From Muribaculaceae bacterium (GTDB taxonomy: Bacteria; Bacteroidota; Bacteroidia; Bacteroidales; Muribaculaceae): 56,061 nucleotides of DNA. Below are positions 50,705-56,061 of the stretch, piece after piece. Below the pieces are notes generated by a model. That model worked only from the letters and a program-made list of their open reading frames with translations. It did not search any database and was not told where the DNA came from. The first letter of the stretch is position 1; each line of letters opens with the position of its first letter. The translations under genes were made by a program, and so were the position numbers. The stretch spans positions 1 through 56,061 of the forward strand of contig JAFYYI010000059.1 in the NCBI GenBank assembly GCA_017557665.1. Direction: 5' to 3'.

Positions 50705-50941
50705 ATGGCTATACACATCGGAAAAGAAATCAAGGCAGAATTGCACCGCCAGGAACGCGGTGTGAGTTGGCTCGCAGAGAAATTGCACTGCGACCGCACT
50801 AATGTGTATAACATCTTCAAACGCCAAGGAATCGACACGCGCCTGCTCGAGCGCATCAGCATTATCCTTAACCGAAATTTCTTCGCCCTCTATTGCCAGG
50901 AGGACAGCATCGAGGATGAAAATATTTCTATAGATGTGTAG
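50705..50941 (+). CDS. mini helix-turn-helix protein
   Basis: 78 residues: MAIHIGKEIKAELHRQERG, VSWLAEKLHCDRTNVYNIFK (helix-turn-helix, about 20-39), RQGIDTRLLERISIILNRNF. It is a single XRE-like DNA-binding unit with no other domain, of a kind frequent in Bacteroidales. The intact partner of the broken copy 640 bp upstream; both are preceded by an intrinsic terminator, so expression may need readthrough or a cryptic promoter. Target unknown. Confidence 0.8.
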   Translation: MAIHIGKEIKAELHRQERGVSWLAEKLHCDRTNVYNIFKRQGIDTRLLERISIILNRNFFALYCQEDSIEDENISIDV

Positions 50942-50986
50942 AATCATCTGCTACGGGTTCAGCGTTCCCATTCTAATCCTTATCAA

Positions 50987-50994
50987 TATTTTTG
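50987..50994 (+). promoter_or_regulatory. -7 box TATTTTTG of the lipoprotein gene
   Basis: 95 bp before ATG 51090. Confidence 0.6.
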
Positions 50995-51089
50995 CATAAA
51001 GAAAAATTAGTGTGTTGTGGCTGTTTTATGGATTCCCGGAATGGCCTTTGAATCAACAAGTTGTGGGAGTCGTTTTAAAGAAAAACATT

Positions 51090-51494
51090 ATGACAAAAAA
51101 GTTCTTAATTTTCATCTCGGTGATGGCTGTGCTTGGCATGGCATCGTGCACAACAACCTTAAACTCGTCTAAGACCAAGGATTTCAGTTCTTCGGCTATC
51201 ACTGCAACCTTCGCTGACCTTGTGGTGTCACCCCAAAAGATCACTTACACCTACAGACCTACGGATGATGTCTGTCGTGGCGGTCAGGTGAATGTGGTTA
51301 ACACAGCTATCCGCAAGGCTCTTGAGGTGAATGGCGGAGGCGATGTCCTCGTGGAACTGCAGACAACAATCAAAAAGTCAGGCAGAAAAAACATCTCTGA
51401 AGTCACGGTGTCGGGATATCCCGCAACCTACAGGAATTTCCGTTGTGCCGATGACGAAACGCTGAGGGAATCGTTCAAGCAACGCCTTGAGTAG
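51090..51494 (+). CDS. small lipoprotein, unknown function
   Basis: 134 residues from ATG 51090 (MTKKFLIFISVMAVLGMASC, lipobox Cys20). The mature part (ITATFADLVVSPQKITYTYR; AIRKALEVNGGGDVLVELQT; EVTVSGYPATYRNFR) resembles small Bacteroidetes lipoproteins with a repeated beta-alpha-beta pattern; no named family recognised. Monocistronic; strong terminator follows. Confidence 0.75.
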   Translation: MTKKFLIFISVMAVLGMASCTTTLNSSKTKDFSSSAITATFADLVVSPQKITYTYRPTDDVCRGGQVNVVNTAIRKALEVNGGGDVLVELQTTIKKSGRKNISEVTVSGYPATYRNFRCADDETLRESFKQRLE

Positions 51495-51564
51495 CCTGAT
51501 GCCAGAAAGAAAATCCTGGGCATATTCTGATTGCTACCTCTACATGAGGACAAGAAGATAAAAG

Positions 51565-51594
51565 AAAACGGGGATGTCAAAACATCCCCGTTTT
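51565..51594. terminator. bidirectional terminator
   Basis: AAAACGGGGATGT, 4-nt loop, ACATCCCCGTTTT; 13-bp stem between convergent genes. Confidence 0.9.
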
Positions 51595-51615
51595 GTTCTA
51601 TGAAATGGGTGTTGT

Positions 51616-53070
51616 TTACTCGAAGATGGGGGTGCCGATGCAACCGTTGGGGGCCTGGATGTGGAGCATGGCGCAGACGGTGGCGGCGATATCGGTCATG
51701 TGGGTGAGGCGTGAGGTCTCGCCTGGGGTGATGTGCCAGCCCATGAAGATAAGGGGTATGTGGGAATCGCTCTGGCTCCAGGTGCCGTGGTTGGAGCCGG
51801 CCCACTGGGTTTTGCCGGCGTAGACTCCGGTGCGGGGCACGATGTAAATCTCGCCGCTGCGCTCGGGGAAGTAACCTAGCTTGATGCGCTCCTTGAGGAT
51901 GGAGGGGATGGGGTAGGAGTCGATGTGGGCGACATCGATAGCCCACTGGATCTCTTCGGGCTGTTCCAGGACCTTGCAAGCGGCTTGCATCACTTTGTCA
52001 TAATCGAGTCCGGCGGCATTGATGACCTCGTGGTTGAGGTAGAAGGTGTATTCCATCTCGGCCTTGAGCAGACTGTCCACGCCGAATTGTTGCTTCAGGA
52101 GTCGGTTGGCCTCAATGAGGGCGTCGGGATTGTGCCAGCAGCCGCTGGGCAGGCCGTGCTCTGTCATGCGGGCATAACTATGGGTGCCGCCATGATCAGC
52201 ACTGAGGAAGAGCAGGTAATTGCCGCGCCCGATGCGCTGGTCCAGCACTTGGATGAAGTGGGCCAGCTCCCTGTCGAGCTGCCTGTAGATGGAGTCCACC
52301 TTGGGGGAATGGGTGCCGTAGTAGTGTGCACACATGTCGGTATTGGAGACGCTGATAGTGAGCATGTCGGTCACGTCTCCCTGGCCCAGCTGCTCGTTGA
52401 TCAGGGCTTGCTCGGCGAGGGCAAAGGTCATGATGGTGCCCATCGGCAGGTTGTTGAGGTCGGTCGAGAGCTCGTCGTGGTGGCGCTTGTTGAAGTCGGC
52501 GACCCAACGCGGCAGCTTGTCCATGTAGTAGGTGCTGGTGACGAACGATGAACTGCCCTTGTCAAACCAATAGGCGCCGATGGGATGGTGCCCCGAGGGA
52601 AGGATGGCCGCGCGGTCCTTGAGGGCTATGCCTACGGTGCGGCTCTTGAAGTTGGTAGCGAGCAGCAGCTGGTCGGCGATAGTGGTAGTGATGAGGTTGC
52701 GTGGAGATTTGCCGCGGGTCTTTTCATTGCCACCCACGCCACGCTCGGTGTCGTCTTGAACGCTGGTCACGTTCCTGCCGTTAAGCATGAAGTTATTGCC
52801 GGCGATGCCGTGAAAGGCGGGCGTGGTGCCCGTGTAGATGCAGGAGTGGCCGATGGCGGTGACTGTGGGCACGTAGTCGATGATGGTATTGTTGCAGCGG
52901 TAACCATCCTGGAGCAGGGTCTTGAAGCCGCCCTCTCCCCACTCGTAATTATAAAGATAGTCCCATCTCATCTGGTCCACAACAAGTCCCACAACCAGCT
53001 TGGGCCTCTCCACCTGGCCACTCACGCACAGCGCCAAAGCAGCCATCACAACAACTAATATCCTCTTCAT
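51616..53070 (-). CDS. PafA-type alkaline phosphatase, exported
   Basis: 484 residues from ATG 53070 (MKRILVVVMAALALCVSGQ); the ATG three codons upstream is equally open. Features: LVVGLVVDQMRWDYLYNY (first metal Asp), YVPTVTAIGHSCIYTG with the nucleophile Thr, SVSNTDMCAHYYG and LFLSADHGGTHSYARM (metal ligands), and SNHGTWSQSDSHIPLIFMGW. The alkaline-phosphatase superfamily member PafA hydrolyses phosphomonoesters in the periplasm and is widespread in Bacteroidetes. No Pho-box-like element identified. Confidence 0.9.
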   Translation of the reverse strand: MKRILVVVMAALALCVSGQVERPKLVVGLVVDQMRWDYLYNYEWGEGGFKTLLQDGYRCNNTIIDYVPTVTAIGHSCIYTGTTPAFHGIAGNNFMLNGRNVTSVQDDTERGVGGNEKTRGKSPRNLITTTIADQLLLATNFKSRTVGIALKDRAAILPSGHHPIGAYWFDKGSSSFVTSTYYMDKLPRWVADFNKRHHDELSTDLNNLPMGTIMTFALAEQALINEQLGQGDVTDMLTISVSNTDMCAHYYGTHSPKVDSIYRQLDRELAHFIQVLDQRIGRGNYLLFLSADHGGTHSYARMTEHGLPSGCWHNPDALIEANRLLKQQFGVDSLLKAEMEYTFYLNHEVINAAGLDYDKVMQAACKVLEQPEEIQWAIDVAHIDSYPIPSILKERIKLGYFPERSGEIYIVPRTGVYAGKTQWAGSNHGTWSQSDSHIPLIFMGWHITPGETSRLTHMTDIAATVCAMLHIQAPNGCIGTPIFE

Positions 53071-53108
53071 TCTCTCCATATCATTAAAAAAATTACTTGT
53101 TATAAAAG

Positions 53109-53135
53109 GAAAACAATAAGTACAATAAATACAAT
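53109..53135. repeat. left inverted-repeat arm of the GxxExxY unit
   Basis: 27 bp starting GAAAACAATAAGTACAATAA; inverted match to 53592-53618 at 26 of 27 positions and direct match to 11030-11056 at 26 of 27. Three 9-bp units. It ends 4 bp before the gene's stop codon. Confidence 0.85.
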
Positions 53136-53138
53136 GAT

Positions 53139-53576
53139 TTATTCGCGATATCTATGAACACTGCGCCCATCGACTGTCAAAATGTTGTGCGTCTGGTCAT
53201 CATAGAAATATCTTTCAACTTCAGCCTTTTTACTGGCAAAGTTCACAATAATACCACATGGGCATTTGAGCAAACGCATATAGTTGTACAATTGTGCCCT
53301 CATATCTCCATTTAGTTCATCCACAGACTTGCATTCCACGACAATGTCCCCCTTGCACAGGAAGTCAACGCGATATATTGCATTCATTTCTTTTCCATGG
53401 TAAGTTGGATGAAAGGCCAGTTCCTTTTGATAAATGATTCCTTGCTCTTCAAGTTGTAAACGCAGCCCTTCTTGATAGCAATATTCGTTTAGACCAGGTC
53501 CAAGTTCGGTGTGAACTTCGTACAAGGCTCCTATGATGTCAAAAATATGCTCTTTGAGCTTTTCTAAATTTATCAT
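53139..53576 (-). CDS. GxxExxY family protein (PD-(D/E)XK nuclease-like)
   Basis: 145 residues. Contains the family motif within GPGLNEYCYQEGLRLQLEEQ and the nuclease-fold residues YRVDFLCKGDIVVECKSVDE (Asp then ExK). The family (PDDEXK_3) is abundant in Bacteroidetes; no function is agreed. It stands alone between two inverted 27-bp repeats, unlike any neighbour, which suggests that gene plus repeats moved as a unit. No promoter box recognised between it and the right arm. Confidence 0.88.
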   Translation of the reverse strand: MINLEKLKEHIFDIIGALYEVHTELGPGLNEYCYQEGLRLQLEEQGIIYQKELAFHPTYHGKEMNAIYRVDFLCKGDIVVECKSVDELNGDMRAQLYNYMRLLKCPCGIIVNFASKKAEVERYFYDDQTHNILTVDGRSVHRYRE

Positions 53577-53591
53577 TATTAGCGACTTATA

Positions 53592-53618
53592 ATTGTATTT
53601 ATTGTATTTATTGTTTTC
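53592..53618. repeat. right inverted-repeat arm of the GxxExxY unit
   Basis: ATTGTATTT twice then ATTGTTTTC; pairs with 53109-53135. Confidence 0.85.
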
Positions 53619-53674
53619 TTTTTATTATAGTTGTTTGAGTCGTTTTTTAAAAAATAAGGTTGTTTTTCTGAAAA

Positions 53675-54706
53675 TTAGGGGTGGCGGGTGGTGCCGCGGA
53701 TGACGAGACGGGTTTTGACGATGCGTTTCTCGGCGCGGTCGGCGGGGAGGGTGCCCTCCACGAGGCCGATGAGGATGTCGGCAGCTTCCTTGCCGACCTG
53801 GGAACCGCGTTGCTCCACAGTCGTGAGCATGGGGTCGCACACCGTGGCGCGGAAACCGTTGGTGAAGCCGCAGATGCTCACGTCGTCGGGGACGTTATAA
53901 CCCAGTCGTTTCACTACCGTGAGGATGCCGATGGCGGTCTCGTCGTTGACGGCAAAGAAGGCGTCGGGCGGGTTCTCCATCCGCATCATCGCCGGGGTGA
54001 TGCGCTCGGCATCGGCGCGGTTGTCACAGATGCGCACCAGTTCCTCGTCCAGCGTCAGGCCGTGCTTGTAGAGCGCGTCGCGGTAGCCGTTGAACCGGTT
54101 TTTGCCGATAATCATGTTCATGGTTGTGCCAAAGAATGCGACACGCTTGCAACCTGTCGTAATCATGTGGGAGACAGCGTTTAACGTGCCCATATAGTCA
54201 TCGACCACGACACGGCTGGCGTTGATGGCGGGGCAGATGCGGTCATAGAAAACCAGCGGCACACCGGCAGCCTCCATGTTGGTGAAGTGGTCATATCGCT
54301 CGGTGTCCTTGGCCTGTGACACGATGATGCCGCACACTTTGTTCTTGAGCATGGATTCGCAGATCTGCACCTCCCTGTCGTAGCTCTCATTGCTCTTGGC
54401 AACAATCAGGTGGTATCCTCTTGCCGATGCTTCACTCTCGATGCCGTCGAGTATCGACGAGAAATAGTAGTGGACGAGTTCAGGGACAATCACTCCGATG
54501 GCTCGTGACGGGTTACGCCTGCTGTGGCGCAGTTGCTCGGCAATGACATTCGGCAGATAATTGTGTTCGCGAGCATATTGCTGAATCGCTTGCCGACGCT
54601 CTCGAGAAATACTGGGACTGTCGCTCAGGGCACGTGACACAGTGGCCACAGACACACCCAACTCACGGGCGATGTCCTTCATTGTCAATTGTCGTTTGTC
54701 ATTCAT
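53675..54706 (-). CDS. LacI-family transcription regulator
   Basis: 343 residues. Helix-turn-helix at 9-33 (MKDIARELGVSVATVSRALS) and hinge (NYLPNVIAEQLRHSRR), then a periplasmic-binding-like sugar-sensing domain (AIGVIVPELVHYYFSSILDG; DAFFAVNDETAIGILTVVKR; VSICGFTNGFRATVCDPMLT). It is divergent from a SusC gene and a LacI-type operator-like palindrome lies between them, so it most likely controls that locus in response to a sugar or sugar phosphate. Effector unknown. Confidence 0.93.
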   Translation of the reverse strand: MNDKRQLTMKDIARELGVSVATVSRALSDSPSISRERRQAIQQYAREHNYLPNVIAEQLRHSRRNPSRAIGVIVPELVHYYFSSILDGIESEASARGYHLIVAKSNESYDREVQICESMLKNKVCGIIVSQAKDTERYDHFTNMEAAGVPLVFYDRICPAINASRVVVDDYMGTLNAVSHMITTGCKRVAFFGTTMNMIIGKNRFNGYRDALYKHGLTLDEELVRICDNRADAERITPAMMRMENPPDAFFAVNDETAIGILTVVKRLGYNVPDDVSICGFTNGFRATVCDPMLTTVEQRGSQVGKEAADILIGLVEGTLPADRAEKRIVKTRLVIRGTTRHP

Positions 54707-54799
54707 CTCGACAGTAGCTTATTGAAGTTGGTTAATACTAGAAATTTGATTATTCTGCCTGTTAGCAGATTGCGAAATTACAATGAAAAATCGAATTAC

Positions 54800-54811
54800 G
54801 CAAACGATTGC
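54800..54811. promoter_or_regulatory. candidate LacI-type operator
   Basis: GCAAACGATTGC: near-palindrome with central CG, typical of LacI/GalR operators, 68 bp upstream of the SusC -7 box. Confidence 0.5.
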
Positions 54812-54867
54812 ATTTAAATAGTGAAAAATTTAACATTAATAAAAAAAGAAAAATAAATGAAAAATGC

Positions 54868-54875
54868 TATTTTTG
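54868..54875 (+). promoter_or_regulatory. -7 box TATTTTTG of the SusC gene
   Basis: Leader of about 120 nt before ATG 55004. Confidence 0.6.
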
Positions 54876-55003
54876 CCTTGTTTTACTTGCGGTAGTGCCG
54901 CCTGTTTGGATTGGTCTGCTGCTGCTCACATCTTCAGAAGTCAACTGGTTAGATGAATTAAATATGTGATTACCAATATAATATTAACTTTAAAAATTTA
55001 AAA

Positions 55004-56061
55004 ATGAAGCAGGTAAACATCAGAATTCCGTTTAGGATTCTTACCCTTGTGATGGGACTGTTCCTTTCACTGGGTGCCTATGCACAGATTACTGTGAATG
55101 GCCTTGTTCAGGATGCTACCGGCGAACCCGTGATCGGCGCGACTGTTCGTGTCGTCGGCACGCAGATTGGTACAGCTACCGACTTTGACGGTCTCTTTAC
55201 CCTTGAAGGCGTGCCCCAGGGTGCCAAGCTCCTCATTTCATCTGTTGGCTACGAGGACCAGGAGGTCACCGCTGCCGGCAATGTAGTAGTTACCCTTGCC
55301 GAGAGCACTCAGATGCTTGAAAATCTGGTGGTCATCGGTTATGGTGTAGTTAAGAAAAACGACTTGACCGGTTCGGTAACGGCTTTGAAGCCCGATGCCA
55401 AGAACAAGGGTGTCGTTGTCAGCGCTCAAGACATGCTCGGCGGCAAGGTCGCCGGTGTGAGCGTTACCAGTAACAGTGGTGAGCCTGGTGGCGGCGCAAC
55501 CATCCGCATCCGTGGTGGTTCGTCACTGAACGCCAGCAACAACCCCCTCGTCGTTATCGATGGTATCGCCATGGATAACAACGGCGTTAGTGGTATCTCC
55601 AACCCCTTGTCACTGGTTAACCCCCAGGACATCGAGAGCTTCAACGTGCTGAAGGACGCATCGGCCACCGCCATCTATGGTAGCCGTGGTTCTAACGGTG
55701 TCATCATCATCACCACCAAGAAGGGTCGTCGTGGCCAGACTCCTCAAGTGAGTTACAATGGTAGTGTGACCTGGAGTATGAAGAAGAAGACCATCGACGT
55801 GATGAGCGGTGACGAGTATCGTGACTTCGTGGCCAAGATTTTTGAGGGCAACACCCGTGCCGGTAACGTTATGGGCTATGCTTGGCGCAATGCCATCGAT
55901 GCCGATGGAAAAGCCCAGCGTGTCGATATGATCAACACCGTCAACAACGGTAAGTTGACTCGCTACGGTGTCTCGGACATCGCCCTGCCCGCCGGTTGGT
56001 CTTGGGTAGAGGGTGAAGGAAACTCGGGCATCGTGAACCCGCTGCTGGGTGATGCCAACAC
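55004..56061 (+). CDS. SusC/RagA-type TonB-linked outer-membrane receptor (3' end outside window)
   Basis: The frame is open from ATG 55004 to the window end: 352 codons visible of an expected 1000 or so. Signal peptide (MKQVNIRIPFRILTLVMGLF, cleavage after AYA), carboxypeptidase-regulatory-like domain (ITVNGLVQDATGEPVIGATV; ISSVGYEDQEV), TonB box-like segment VIGYGVVKKNDLTGSV, plug domain (LGGKVAGVSVTSNSGEPGGG; RIRGGSSLNASNNPLVVIDG; LKDASATAIYGSRGSNGVII). It imports oligosaccharides with a SusD partner expected just downstream. The divergent LacI regulator suggests a sugar-responsive utilisation locus. Confidence 0.95.
   Translation, partial: MKQVNIRIPFRILTLVMGLFLSLGAYAQITVNGLVQDATGEPVIGATVRVVGTQIGTATDFDGLFTLEGVPQGAKLLISSVGYEDQEVTAAGNVVVTLAESTQMLENLVVIGYGVVKKNDLTGSVTALKPDAKNKGVVVSAQDMLGGKVAGVSVTSNSGEPGGGATIRIRGGSSLNASNNPLVVIDGIAMDNNGVSGISNPLSLVNPQDIESFNVLKDASATAIYGSRGSNGVIIITTKKGRRGQTPQVSYNGSVTWSMKKKTIDVMSGDEYRDFVAKIFEGNTRAGNVMGYAWRNAIDADGKAQRVDMINTVNNGKLTRYGVSDIALPAGWSWVEGEGNSGIVNPLLGDAN

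Overview
The window looks like chromosomal DNA of an uncultured gut Bacteroidales (Prevotellaceae or Muribaculaceae-like). Grounds: many starts follow the Bacteroidetes -7 box TAnnTTTG, sometimes with a TTG/TTTG box 19-22 nt upstream; there is a SusC-type receptor, a FecI/FecR-like sigma/anti-sigma pair with STN-headed receptors, BspA-like and DUF285 surface proteins ending in dockerin-type repeats, and housekeeping proteins (enolase, DnaX, RbfA, AroQ, PafA-type phosphatase, SDR-type threonine dehydrogenase) of the Bacteroidetes kind. No rRNA, tRNA, CRISPR array, insertion-sequence transposase or phage module was recognised.

Layout. 1-4.0 kb: three secreted repeat proteins with dockerin repeats. 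4.4-10.3 kb: L,D-transpeptidase, enolase, two paralogous small secreted proteins, and small membrane proteins (CD225/dispanin-like trio, DUF2752). 10.3-16.8 kb: minus-strand housekeeping block (O-methyltransferase, aroQ, MaoC hydratase, LolC/E permease, rbfA, M16 protease). 16.9-19.2 kb: ECF sigma factor with small membrane proteins; two copies of one promoter motif suggest a miniature regulon. 19.2-21.0 kb: ABC exporter. 21.2-28.4 kb: sigma, anti-sigma and two receptors sharing an almost identical signalling head but different barrels, a broken YoeB toxin with its intact antitoxin between them, and a third receptor remnant. 28.5-35.7 kb: stand-alone polyvalent-type kinase, heptamer repeat arrays, kbl, glucosaminidase, cdd, YfhO protein, a methyltransferase-like protein. 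35.8-38.9 kb: three FKBP isomerases and a sirtuin. 38.9-45.2 kb: DUF285 protein, lipoprotein, threonine dehydrogenase, DUF4421-like protein, dnaX. 45.2-49.5 kb: CotH-kinase dockerin protein, gamma carbonic anhydrase, aminopeptidase P. 49.5-51.5 kb: a probable structured RNA, two tandem mini-HTH genes (first broken), a lipoprotein. 51.6-56.06 kb: phosphatase, a GxxExxY nuclease-like gene between inverted repeats, and a LacI regulator divergent from a SusC receptor cut by the window end.

How parts work together. Threonine dehydrogenase and Kbl together convert threonine to glycine plus acetyl-CoA. The 21.2-28.4 kb locus reads as a surface-signalling switch in which several receptors could report to one anti-sigma factor. 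The LacI regulator probably controls the SusC locus leaving the window.

Most unusual structure outside genes: short intergenic arrays of degenerate 7-bp or 9-bp units, each locus with its own unit, often beginning at the stop codon of the upstream minus-strand gene; and a 27-bp inverted repeat bracketing the GxxExxY gene that recurs, nearly identical, about 42 kb away around a tiny spacer.
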